Part shown: piece by piece, positions 8,654 to 18,193 of the stretch
Layout: each line of letters begins with the position of its first letter
Numbering within the stretch: the first letter of the stretch is position 1
Position numbers and translations under genes: made by a program
Source: JBEBGV01 sp040081265
GTDB lineage: Bacteria > Acidobacteriota > Vicinamibacteria > Vicinamibacterales > UBA2999
Length of the DNA stretch: 64,000 bases
Direction: 5' to 3'
NCBI GenBank assembly: GCA_040081265.1
Contig: JBEBGV010000002.1
Span: 88,186 to 152,185 of the forward strand
Notes under the pieces: model-generated
Database searches by the model: none
What the model was told of the DNA's origin: nothing
What the model saw: only the letters and a program-made list of their open reading frames with translations

Positions 8654-8880
8654 TCAGGAAAGCGGTAGATCTTCAGTGTGCGCCTTGAGCGACGCACATA
8701 CAAGGCAATTCAGTTGCGCGATGCGCTTCAGCGCTTCGCCTCGCAGCGCGGCCGAGTCGCGGGCGATAGCTCCTTCGCCCTCACGGTCGATGCGGGGCAC
8801 GCGTCGATCGAGTGCCGCGACCAGTTCACGCAAATCCGCGGTCAGCGTTTGCCCGATACATGGGGTCATCGACGCCAGCT
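8654..8880 (-). other. possible downstream exon-like frame or frameshifted tail of the zinc-ribbon gene
   Basis: The minus frame that is offset from the zinc-ribbon gene encodes a plausible helical segment (LTADLRELVAALDRR, LRGEALKRIAQLNCLVC) to a stop at 8654. The same frame upstream, across the zinc ribbon, looks like out-of-frame shadow. Either a separate small gene lacking an obvious start, or the tail of a longer protein broken by a frameshift near 8880. Not resolvable here. Confidence 0.3.
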
Positions 8881-9054
8881 CGGCCGCGGAGGCGACAAAC
8901 GGGCAGGATTCCAGATCTGCCCGCAGCCCCCGCATCGCCAGTACGAGCTGGCCGTCGCCGCCTTGGATGTGGTGATGACGTTTGCGGAGCGACAGAAGGG
9001 ACAGATGGCTGGAGCGGTCGCCGAGGACGATAGCGGATGAAGAGCTGGACTCAT
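8866..9054 (-). CDS. small zinc-ribbon protein
   Basis: A 62-residue product with paired cysteine knuckles, CPFC near residue 18 and CGGC near 41, separated by about 20 residues including the VITTSKA and SSYWRC segments and followed by GQIWNPARL. This C-x2-C ... YWRCxxC ... WN arrangement is typical of short single zinc-ribbon proteins of unknown role. I chose the ATG at 9052-9054; a GTG four codons upstream is possible. The opposite strand and an alternative minus frame are also open here, but only this frame shows the Cys pattern. Confidence 0.6.
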   Translation of the reverse strand: MSPALHPLSSSATAPAICPFCRSANVITTSKAATASSYWRCGGCGQIWNPARLSPPRPSWRR

Positions 9055-9146
9055 GGTGAACCGCACTCATCATGACGCAAGTGACGACGATCTGCTTGTT
9101 CACTTTCGGACAGACACAGATAGGTCATCAGGGGTAAGGTACGCTC

Positions 9147-9491
9147 ATGACTCTGCTCGAGCGTCTCTTTACAGTCTGGCGCAGGGTCGTTCCTGATGCC
9201 GGCCCACACGACTCGATGCGCTTGCGCGAGTCCAAACCACATGTGCCGGCAGAGTATCTGCCGCTCTACGCCCACCTGCACGGCCGTTTCTCCTCGAACG
9301 TCGTGTTGAGCTTCGGCGAGATGGAAGCGCTCCTTGGCTTCACGCTCCCTGTGCTCGCGAGAACCACGAAAGAGTGGTGGACAGACCCGGCGGTCCGCAC
9401 TGCCCGTCAGTCCGATGCCTGGCTCGCTGCCGAGCGTACAGCCACTCCCAACCTTCTGGCGCGTCACGTCGCCTTCGAGCGAGCACTATGA
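9147..9491 (+). CDS. small cytoplasmic protein with a DUF7662-like domain
   Basis: A 114-residue protein. YLPLYAHLHGR...VVLSFGEMEALLGFTLP..A....EWWTD and a following SDAWLAAER resemble the compact domain that appears in many small bacterial proteins as 'LY.yL....... l.lsf.eIE.iLgf.LP.sA.....WW....... a.aWl..G' (I believe DUF7662; name uncertain). No nucleic-acid or catalytic motif is evident. AAGG precedes the ATG. The TGA stop overlaps the next start (ATGA), making it first of three overlapping genes. Confidence 0.65.
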   Translation: MTLLERLFTVWRRVVPDAGPHDSMRLRESKPHVPAEYLPLYAHLHGRFSSNVVLSFGEMEALLGFTLPVLARTTKEWWTDPAVRTARQSDAWLAAERTATPNLLARHVAFERAL

Positions 9492-9649
9492 CGGCGTTCT
9501 GGCTGGGTGTCCTGGTCGCGGTGGGCATCGTCGCTACGCTCGTGCTGACGTCGTGGCGCAAGCGTGCAACCATGGCCGAACTCGGCACGGTGAGCGACCA
9601 GTGGCTGTCCGAACAGCGCGGCCAGCATCGCAATAACTCACAGCAGTGA
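9488..9649 (+). CDS. 53-residue single-span membrane peptide
   Basis: It begins at the ATG within the ATGA overlap with the preceding gene. One transmembrane helix (residues 3-20, AFWLGVLVAVGIVATLVL) is followed by SWRKR as a positive-inside stop and a polar Gln-rich tail. It ends in a GTGA overlap with the next gene. Function unknown; the tight coupling on both sides is the main support that it is real. Confidence 0.6.
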   Translation: MTAFWLGVLVAVGIVATLVLTSWRKRATMAELGTVSDQWLSEQRGQHRNNSQQ

Positions 9650-10509
9650 CCAGTCCCCTTCGCGCCCGCCGCGCACCACTGGCTCACGTGCGGAATGCGA
9701 TCGTCGCTCTGGCGACAGTGGCGGTGGTGGCGGGTGCTTCGCATCGCGCAGAGGCGGCCTCACCCGATGCGTCGATCCTCGAGACCGCGCAGGCGATGTT
9801 CTACAACGGCCGCTACGCGGACGCGGCGACGAGCACCGCCGACGGATGCCAGCCCGAGTCTGATTCCCTGACCGCGTGTGAGCTGCGGACCTCCGCGCTG
9901 CTGTTCCAGATCCGTCGTGGCATGGGCAAGGAGAAGGACAAGGACAAGGCATACGCCGCATGCGTGCAGTGTCCTGAAATCTTCGCCACCTTCATTGCGG
10001 AGACGCGACGCGGCCAGGCGATCGCCAGGGCCAAGCTCATGGCCGACCCCAATGACGACGAGTCCCTGTTCCTGCTGGGGAAGCTCGACCTGAACTACGT
10101 CTGGCTTCAGCTGGGCACGCTCGGTAAGAAGACGGGCTGGGACGAATACTGGGAAGCTCGGAAATCGCTCGACAAAGTTCTCAAGAGCAATCCCAGCCAC
10201 GTCAGAGCGATGGTCGCGCGCGCGTGGATCGACTACATCGTCGACACGTCGATGCCTCGCGGCACGAAGTGGCTGCTCGGCGGCGGCAACAAGAAGCGCG
10301 GGCTGAAGGTCGTGCGTGATGCCGCCGTGCTGGACGCCGACACCTACGTGCGCGCTGAAGCGCGGTTCGCGCTCTGGGATATGCAAGTGCGTGAGAAGAA
10401 CCTGCCGGGCGCCATCGAGACGGCCCAGGGACTGGCGATCGACTTCCCCGCCAACCCGGAACTACGCACGTTCCTCGACACCAACGCCAGCACCGCCACC
10501 GTCCGCTGA
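9646..10509 (+). CDS. exported TPR-like repeat protein
   Basis: A 287-residue protein starting with GTG in a GTGA overlap. A signal peptide (IVALATVAVVAGASHRAEA) is followed by helical repeats of TPR character: AQAMFYNGRYADAA near 45, YWEARKSLDKVLKSNPSHVRAMVARAW near 165-190 (seen as two adjacent parts), and AIETAQGLAIDFP near the C-terminus. Such proteins act as periplasmic scaffolds; no enzyme motif is visible. Four cysteines occur in the first half. Confidence 0.75.
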   Translation: MTSPLRARRAPLAHVRNAIVALATVAVVAGASHRAEAASPDASILETAQAMFYNGRYADAATSTADGCQPESDSLTACELRTSALLFQIRRGMGKEKDKDKAYAACVQCPEIFATFIAETRRGQAIARAKLMADPNDDESLFLLGKLDLNYVWLQLGTLGKKTGWDEYWEARKSLDKVLKSNPSHVRAMVARAWIDYIVDTSMPRGTKWLLGGGNKKRGLKVVRDAAVLDADTYVRAEARFALWDMQVREKNLPGAIETAQGLAIDFPANPELRTFLDTNASTATVR

Positions 10510-10519
10510 CGTCCCTGCC

Positions 10520-10543
10520 GGCGGACCTGAAGGTCCGCCCTGC
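10520..10543 (+). repeat. REP-like hairpin
   Basis: GGCGGACC (10520-10527), loop TGAA, GGTCCGCC (10532-10539), then CTGC. The stem and loop are identical to the hairpin at 5102. It lies 10 bp after the stop of the TPR gene and between two convergent genes, so it could also aid transcript termination, though no T-run follows. Confidence 0.8.
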
Positions 10544-10552
10544 GTGGAGAAA

Positions 10553-11422
10553 CTACCGCGTGGCGGTGAAACCGCGCTTGAGCAAGGCGGCCTGGAGAGT
10601 CAGCAGTGTTTCCTCGCAACGGGCGGTGAGCCCTCGCTTCTGCCCAAGCGTCAGCGCCAGCGACCTGACGTTGGTGTTGCGCCGAGATAGCGTCACGATC
10701 TCGGCGTTGACGCCCATGAAGCGGTCGAGCGCTTCGGTCGCCGCCGTGAGCCGGGGCCGGACTGCAGGCGGTGCCAGACTGAGCAGCGTCTGAACAGAGA
10801 GCCGGGCCGCGGCTTCCGACTCCGCCATCTCCTTCTCCATCCGTGTCATCTCGGCATCGTCGGCTTCAGCGATGTGCGGCGCCTGCAACACCTGGATGCG
10901 GCGCACCGCCGACAACGCCTCGGCGGCGAGCGCTTCGGCGCGCCATTGGTCCTGAGATGACGTTGCCCGCTTGAGGGTCTCGAGCGCGTCACGAAAGGCG
11001 TCGGCCGACTGCTGGGCAGATCCGAATGACAGTCGCTGGGCCTTGAGGTTGGTGTTTTCGACCGCCATCCCCAGAATGTCCTGGTCGAGCGCGCGGTAGC
11101 TGGCGAATCGATCGGCGAACTCGGTGAGCAATCCTGATTCAGTCGAATACTGAAGGTTCCTCAGGAGCGGAGCGAGAACCTCGATGTTCTTCTCGACCGC
11201 CTGCGTCGCGTCTCCGGATTCTCGCGCGAACGCGACCGACGCCTCATCGGTGTCGGCCATGACCGCGCGATTGCCTGCATCGGCCGCCTTGGTGAACTGC
11301 ACGAGGAGGTCCGAAGCGATCGTTCGGGCCTGAGCCAGTTGCTCGAGCGACGTCGCGGGCCGGCTGCAGCCGGCCACCGCCGTCAGCGTCATTGCGATCA
11401 GCAGTGCGGGAACCTTCGCCAT
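10553..11422 (-). CDS. lipoprotein with a helical (four-helix-bundle-like) domain
   Basis: A 289-residue product from the ATG at 11420-11422, chosen because it gives a lipoprotein signal (LLIAMTLTAVAGC, lipobox Cys near residue 19) and has GAGGGC upstream; the longer open frame has no signal. The mature part is almost wholly amphipathic helix with many Ala, Glu and Arg residues, resembling periplasmic sensor bundles of chemoreceptors and kinases. It diverges from the KdpD-type kinase gene. A KdpE-operator-like site lies 42 bp upstream, so it may belong to the Kdp regulon. Confidence 0.78.
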   Translation of the reverse strand: MAKVPALLIAMTLTAVAGCSRPATSLEQLAQARTIASDLLVQFTKAADAGNRAVMADTDEASVAFARESGDATQAVEKNIEVLAPLLRNLQYSTESGLLTEFADRFASYRALDQDILGMAVENTNLKAQRLSFGSAQQSADAFRDALETLKRATSSQDQWRAEALAAEALSAVRRIQVLQAPHIAEADDAEMTRMEKEMAESEAAARLSVQTLLSLAPPAVRPRLTAATEALDRFMGVNAEIVTLSRRNTNVRSLALTLGQKRGLTARCEETLLTLQAALLKRGFTATR

Positions 11423-11463
11423 TGGATGTCTTTTGCCCTCGAACTCTGACGTTACTCCCCCGC

Positions 11464-11495
11464 GGGCAAAAAAGCTGTAAAGAGTGCATAAAGAC
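11464..11495 (-). promoter_or_regulatory. candidate KdpE operator upstream of the lipoprotein gene
   Basis: On the minus strand the site reads as two 11-bp-spaced units, TCTTTATGCAC and TCTTTACAGCT, followed by a T-run and GCCC. The E. coli kdpFABC operator has the same layout (TTTATA and TTTACA half-sites 11 bp apart, then T/C-rich sequence). It is nearly the same as the site at 20148-20178 in front of kdpFABC. It could act on the lipoprotein gene, on the divergent kinase gene, or both. Confidence 0.72.
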
Positions 11496-11555
11496 TGCCG
11501 GCATCGCGCCATCCGCGACCGGCAGGGATGTCACAATGGCCCCATTGTGAGGGGG

Positions 11556-13058
11556 ATGCATCGAGACAGCCGAGCACGGGACGTCACCGTTCTTGCCGGG
11601 TCACTGCTCGCGACGATGGTCGCCGGGCTGACGCTGAGGCTGCTTCCTGACGTGAGCGCAACGACCGTCGCGCTGGTGTTCCTGCTCGTCGTCCTCGCCA
11701 CCGCCACGCTGGCCCGGCTCTGGGTCGCGACACTGGTGGCCGCAGTGGCGATGCTGGCGCTGAACTTCTTCTTCCTGCCACCTGTCGGCACGTTCACGAT
11801 CGCCGATCCACAGAACTGGGTCGCTCTGTTCGCGTTCCTCGTCGTCGCCGTCATCGCGAGCAAGCTGTCATCGGCGGTTCAGGCGCGTGCGCACGAGGCT
11901 GTTGCGCGCCAGAACGAAGTGATGCGACTGTTCGACCTGACGCGGGACGTGCTGCTGACAACCGAGACTACCGGGGCCATCGACGCCCTGGCCCGGCACG
12001 TAGCGCGACGCTTCGAGCTGTCGGGCCTGGCCATCTGCCTCCCGGGCGAACACGGGTGGGACGTGTACCAAGGCGGACGCGAGGAGGTCCAGGTCGATCC
12101 CACAGCACTCGACACGGCACTGGTCAAGGCACGGGGCACACTCGAGTTCGACGCCCGCCAGCGGGCCTACGGAGGCCATGTCCGCGTGGGTGACGGTGAT
12201 CAGGGCACACTGATCGTCCCGCTTCGACACGGGACCAAGGCCGTGGGGCTGCTGGCCGCGGTGGCACCCGCGCTCGACCTCGGCGCGCTGGACGCGGTCG
12301 GCGGAGTCGTGGCGATAGCCATCGAACGCACGCAGTTCCTCGCCGAACGCAAGGCTGGCGAACTGGTGCGCCAGAAGGCCGACCTGGCGGCAACACTGCT
12401 CGCCTCGCTCAGCCACGACCTCAAGACGCCCCTGACCGCGATCCGCGCCGCCGTCGAGAATCTGCGCGGCGGGCTGGCGCCTGAGGAACGCGAGGTCCAG
12501 GCTGCGGCAGCCCTGGTGGAGCTCGATCGCCTGACCAGGCTCTTCCAGGACATTCTGGACATGGCGCGAATCGACGCTGCGGCGATCCATTTTGAGCCGC
12601 AGTGGGTGACTCCGGCCGAGATCGTCGATGCAGCGTCGGCGCAAGTCCGACACGCGCTCGACGGACACGCCCTGCGGGTGGACGCGGACGAGCAGGCCGA
12701 GGTGGAGGTCGATCCCCGCGTCGCCTCAGTGGCTCTGTCCCACCTGATCGAGAACGCGGCGCTCTATTCGCCATCGGACCGCGAGATTGCCATCGACGCG
12801 CGGGCCCAACCTGACGGACTGCGGGTGGCCGTCACCGATCACGGCCCGGGCTTGGATCCGGGCGAACTGGACCACTTGTTCGAACGCTTCTACCGCGGCC
12901 GCTCGGCCCGACAGGTCGTGCCGGGCACGGGCATGGGCCTGGCCATCACTCGGGGCCTGTTGAGTGCTGCAGGCGGTCGCGTGTGGGGTGAAAACGTGCC
13001 CGGCGCCGGCGCCCGATTCACCATCATCATTCCCGGGCGCACTCGCGCGGCGACCTAG
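11556..13058 (+). CDS. kdpD: KdpD C-terminal-type sensor histidine kinase (DUF4118-GAF-HisKA-HATPase)
   Basis: A 500-residue membrane kinase equal to the C-terminal half of KdpD: four close-packed transmembrane helices of DUF4118 type (residues 9-105), a GAF-like domain (about 120-270), a HisKA domain with the phospho-acceptor His in LASLSHDLKTPLTAIR near 290, and a HATPase with N-box LIENAALYSP, DHGPGLDP and GTGMGLAI. It lacks the KdpD-ATPase and universal-stress domains, which are encoded separately at 20215. kdpE follows after 14 bp. Start codon is uncertain: GTG at 11544 or ATG at 11556. Confidence 0.88.
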   Translation: MHRDSRARDVTVLAGSLLATMVAGLTLRLLPDVSATTVALVFLLVVLATATLARLWVATLVAAVAMLALNFFFLPPVGTFTIADPQNWVALFAFLVVAVIASKLSSAVQARAHEAVARQNEVMRLFDLTRDVLLTTETTGAIDALARHVARRFELSGLAICLPGEHGWDVYQGGREEVQVDPTALDTALVKARGTLEFDARQRAYGGHVRVGDGDQGTLIVPLRHGTKAVGLLAAVAPALDLGALDAVGGVVAIAIERTQFLAERKAGELVRQKADLAATLLASLSHDLKTPLTAIRAAVENLRGGLAPEEREVQAAAALVELDRLTRLFQDILDMARIDAAAIHFEPQWVTPAEIVDAASAQVRHALDGHALRVDADEQAEVEVDPRVASVALSHLIENAALYSPSDREIAIDARAQPDGLRVAVTDHGPGLDPGELDHLFERFYRGRSARQVVPGTGMGLAITRGLLSAAGGRVWGENVPGAGARFTIIIPGRTRAAT

Positions 13059-13072
13059 CCCTCAGGCAACTC

Positions 13073-13759
13073 ATGGCAATGCGCATCCTGGTGGTCGATG
13101 ACGAACCGAACATCCTGGCCACCGTCGCCCCTTTGCTGCGCTCTCGCGGCTACGAGGTGCACACGGCCATGAACGGACGTTCGGCGATTGAGGCGGTTGA
13201 CCGCGACAAGCCAGACCTCATCCTGCTCGATCTCGGGTTGCCGGATATGGACGGCGTGGAGGTGTGTCGCCTGATCCGTCAGGACACCACCACCCCCATC
13301 GTCGTGCTCTCGGCGCGCGGCGCTGAAGATGACAAGGTCCGCGCACTCGATACCGGCGCCGACGACTACGTCACCAAGCCATTCGGCGCCGAGGAACTCG
13401 TCGCCCGCATCCGCGCCGCACTCCGGCGCGCGGACACGCCTGTTCCGGCGTCAGCCTCAATGGTGCGCGGGGACCTGGTGATCGATCGGGAGCGGTTCCG
13501 TGTCGTTCGCGCCGGAGACGAGATTCGACTCACGCCCAAGGAATTCGAGCTGCTGGTGTTCCTCGCACAACATCCGGGCCGGGTGCTCACACACCGGACG
13601 ATCACCAAGGCGATCTGGGGACCCAACGCGGTGGATCAACCCGAACACCTGCGCGTCCTGATCGGGGCGCTGCGCAAGAAGATCGAGCCCAACCCCTCGG
13701 TGCCGAAGTACATCCTCACCGAGCCGTGGGTGGGCTACCGCTTCGCGGAGACGGCGTAG
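13073..13759 (+). CDS. kdpE: KdpE-like OmpR-family response regulator
   Basis: A 228-residue two-domain regulator. The receiver shows the acidic pair in VVDDEP, phospho-acceptor Asp in LILLDLGLPDMDG near 54, Ser of VVLSARG and Lys of DYVTKPFG. The winged helix (about 130-225) contains RLTPKEFELL and ends YILTEPWVGYRF, very like KdpE. It probably activates kdpFABC through the operator-like sites at 20148 and 11464. It ends 3 bp from the convergent corA gene. Confidence 0.92.
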   Translation: MAMRILVVDDEPNILATVAPLLRSRGYEVHTAMNGRSAIEAVDRDKPDLILLDLGLPDMDGVEVCRLIRQDTTTPIVVLSARGAEDDKVRALDTGADDYVTKPFGAEELVARIRAALRRADTPVPASASMVRGDLVIDRERFRVVRAGDEIRLTPKEFELLVFLAQHPGRVLTHRTITKAIWGPNAVDQPEHLRVLIGALRKKIEPNPSVPKYILTEPWVGYRFAETA

Positions 13760-13762
13760 CGG

Positions 13763-14770
13763 TCACAGCCAGCCGGAGCGGCGGAATCCAAAGAACAGGC
13801 CGACACTTGCCAGGCCCATCACCGCCAACGAAACGTAATAGCCGTACGACCATTGCAACTCGGGCATGTACGAGAAATTCATGCCGTAGATTCCGGCAAT
13901 CATCGTCGGCACGGCGATCATCGCCGCCCAGGCGGTGATTCGCTTCATGTGCTCGTTCTGCGCCACCGACATCAGCGACAGGTGCGCTTCAAGCGCCGTG
14001 GTCAGCAACTCCCGCTGCATGTCGATGGTCTCGTTGAGCCGCAAGACGTGATCGTAGATATCCCTGAAATATGGACGGATGTCGTCGGGAATGTGCGGCA
14101 GGTCGGCGCGGGTCAGGCGGTTCGCCACCTCGGCGAGCGGCGCGACGGCGCGACGCAGTGACAGGAGATCGCGCTTCAACCGGTAGATGCGGTGCGTGGC
14201 CTCAGTGCTCGATGGGTTGTCGAGCAGCGCGTCCTCGAGTTCCTGTACCTCCTCTTCGATTTCGGCGACGATCGGCAGGTACTGATCGACGACGAAGTCC
14301 ATCAGGGAATAGAGCACATAGCCCGGACCCTTGGCCAGCTGCTGCGGGGTTGATTCGCAGCGATGGCGAACGCCGACGTGCGACTGCAGCGACCCGTGCC
14401 GCACGGTGATGACGTAGTTCGAGCCGATGAAGAGGTGGGTTTCGCCGAATTCAATATGCTTCGGCGTGCGGATGACTTGCGCCGTCCGCAGGACGACGAA
14501 CAGCGAGTCTTCGTAGAGTTCGAGTTTCGGCCGCTGGTGCGCATCGTAGGCATCCTCGATCGCCAGATCGTGGAGCTGGAACTGCTGCTGGATTTCACGG
14601 AGGATCGCGCGGTCTGGCTCGTACAATCCCAGCCAGACGAACTGGTCGCTTCGGGTCAGTGCCCCGCGAATCTGGTCGATCCCCAGATCGGCGACTCGCC
14701 GCCCACCGATGTAGGCGGCACAGTCGATCACCGGAGCCGACAGCGGCAGGTCCACTGAATCTCTATCCAT
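13763..14770 (-). CDS. corA: CorA-family divalent metal (Mg2+/Co2+) channel
   Basis: A 335-residue protein with a long soluble N-terminal alpha/beta and helical domain and two C-terminal transmembrane helices. The GMN signature is present as IYGMNF near 292, followed by MPEL of the periplasmic loop, and the protein ends with a short basic tail (FRRSGWL). It probably forms a pentameric Mg2+ channel. It sits inside the potassium locus between kdpE and kdpC. No Mg2+ riboswitch is evident: its start overlaps the divergent neighbour's upstream region. Confidence 0.93.
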   Translation of the reverse strand: MDRDSVDLPLSAPVIDCAAYIGGRRVADLGIDQIRGALTRSDQFVWLGLYEPDRAILREIQQQFQLHDLAIEDAYDAHQRPKLELYEDSLFVVLRTAQVIRTPKHIEFGETHLFIGSNYVITVRHGSLQSHVGVRHRCESTPQQLAKGPGYVLYSLMDFVVDQYLPIVAEIEEEVQELEDALLDNPSSTEATHRIYRLKRDLLSLRRAVAPLAEVANRLTRADLPHIPDDIRPYFRDIYDHVLRLNETIDMQRELLTTALEAHLSLMSVAQNEHMKRITAWAAMIAVPTMIAGIYGMNFSYMPELQWSYGYYVSLAVMGLASVGLFFGFRRSGWL

Positions 14771-14834
14771 GAGCGAGGATTGTATCGGGCGTCAGGCTAC
14801 ACCATACGTCTTCGTGCAAGAATGCAAACCTACG

Positions 14835-15506
14835 ATGAAGCGGCGAATCATCGCGGGCGTCCTGGTGCTGGTCGTCGTGCTCGTGCCGGTGGTCTTCGTC
14901 CTCACCCAGGCGCTGCAGACGCTTGACACCCTGGCGATCGTCGAGCGCGAACGCGATACGTGGCAGCGCCCCGACGACATCCTCGCGCAGCTTCAGGTCG
15001 GGCCGGGTGCCACGGTCGTTGATTTCGGCTCGGGCGCGGGCTACTTCGCGCTGAAGATTGCGCGGCGCGTGGCACCCATAGGCAAGGTCTGGGCGGTCGA
15101 CCTGCGCCGGCAGTCGCTCGCCTTCCTCTGGTACAGAGCCTGGCGCGAGGGTCATCCCAACCTGCAGGTCATCCGCGGCGAGGTCAACAATCCGAAGCTG
15201 CCTGCAGGGCCAGTTGACGCCGTGCTCATCGCCAACACCTACCACGAGCTGACCGAGCCCGGACCCATCCTGGACGCCCTGTTCAGGGCGATGCGTCCAG
15301 GGGCGAGGCTGGTGGTCGTCGATCGCGGTCCGCGCGTTGGCGGCGAACCCCGCGCTGAGGGGGTCGAGCATCACGACATCACGCTCGCGACGGTCACCGA
15401 GGAAGTGGCACGACACGGATTCGAGGTCTCGACCACCGACACCCGGTTCATCGACCGTTCGGGCGAGGAAGACATCTGGTGGCTGATCGTCTTCCGCAAG
15501 CCCTGA
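14835..15506 (+). CDS. membrane-anchored class I SAM-dependent methyltransferase
   Basis: About 223 residues from the ATG at 14835, giving an N-terminal anchor (IIAGVLVLVVVLVPVVFVL) then a Rossmann methyltransferase. Motif I is VVDFGSGAGYFALKIA near 60, followed by WAVDLRR (acidic residue at the end of strand 2) and VLIANTYHEL (motif IV region). Such exported or anchored 'methyltransferase' domains of this type occur widely in Proteobacteria and Acidobacteria with unknown substrate. An ATG at 14769 is in frame but overlaps corA and adds no recognisable sequence. Confidence 0.82.
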   Translation: MKRRIIAGVLVLVVVLVPVVFVLTQALQTLDTLAIVERERDTWQRPDDILAQLQVGPGATVVDFGSGAGYFALKIARRVAPIGKVWAVDLRRQSLAFLWYRAWREGHPNLQVIRGEVNNPKLPAGPVDAVLIANTYHELTEPGPILDALFRAMRPGARLVVVDRGPRVGGEPRAEGVEHHDITLATVTEEVARHGFEVSTTDTRFIDRSGEEDIWWLIVFRKP

Positions 15507-15535
15507 CGGCCTGCGGAAGATCGATGGTCCGCGCG

Positions 15536-16120
15536 CTACTTCGCGATCGGACGCTGCGAGTCGAGCGCCAGGTTGAGTTCGAGGACGTTCACGCGCGCTT
15601 CGCCAAAGAAGCCGAGCTGGCGACCTTCGGTATGGGCTGCGACGGCACTCCTGACGTCGGCTTCGGACATGCTCCGCTCACGCGCCACTCGCGGCACCTG
15701 GAAGTCGGCCGCGGCCGGCGAGAGGTGTGGGTCGAATCCCGACGCGGACGTCGTGACCAGGTCGATCGGTACCGGCACGTTGGGGTTCTCAGCCCGGGCC
15801 GCCTCGACGTTCGCCTTGACGTTGTCGATCAGCTTCTTGTTCGTCGGACCGAGCTGGCTGCCAGCCGAGTTCGCGGCGTCATAACCGTCGGCTCCAGCGG
15901 CTGAGGGCCTCGGCCGGAAGTACCCTGGCGAGGAGAACTTCTGACCGATGATCGCCGAACCGACGACGGTTCCGTTCCGCTCGACCATCTGGCCATTCGC
16001 CTGGCTCGGGAATGCCACCTGGGCAATCCCGGTGATCACCAGGGGATAGATGATGCCGAGAAGCAACGTGGTCACAATCGTCATCAGGATGGCCGCCACG
16101 AGATTCCGTGTGATGTTCAT
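15536..16120 (-). CDS. kdpC: potassium-transporting ATPase subunit KdpC
   Basis: A 194-residue protein with one N-terminal transmembrane helix and the KdpC periplasmic domain. Hallmarks are GQKFSSPGYFRPRPSA near 60-75, SGSQLGPTN-like NSAGSQLGPTNKKL, SASGFDPHLSP near 125 and the final helix region VNVLELNLAL. It stabilises the KdpFABC complex and assists ATP binding. A 36-bp gap with a REP-like hairpin separates it from kdpB, the only non-coupled junction in the operon. Confidence 0.96.
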   Translation of the reverse strand: MNITRNLVAAILMTIVTTLLLGIIYPLVITGIAQVAFPSQANGQMVERNGTVVGSAIIGQKFSSPGYFRPRPSAAGADGYDAANSAGSQLGPTNKKLIDNVKANVEAARAENPNVPVPIDLVTTSASGFDPHLSPAAADFQVPRVARERSMSEADVRSAVAAHTEGRQLGFFGEARVNVLELNLALDSQRPIAK

Positions 16121-16130
16121 GATGTCCTCC

Positions 16131-16150
16131 GGCGGGCCCGCAGGCTCGCC
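16131..16150 (+). repeat. REP-like hairpin between kdpB and kdpC
   Basis: GGCGGGCC (16131-16138), loop CGCA, GGCTCGCC (16143-16150); seven of eight stem positions pair and one is a G-T. It occupies most of the kdpB-kdpC gap. In other organisms hairpins inside operons protect upstream mRNA from 3' exonucleases; here that is only a possibility. Confidence 0.65.
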
Positions 16151-16156
16151 CCTCTC

Positions 16157-18192
<2,036 letters not shown>

Positions 18193-18193
<1 letters not shown>

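Noticed and set aside
14768..14835. Mg2+ riboswitch upstream of corA
   Set aside because: The divergent genes almost touch; there is no room for a structured leader and no M-box-like sequence.
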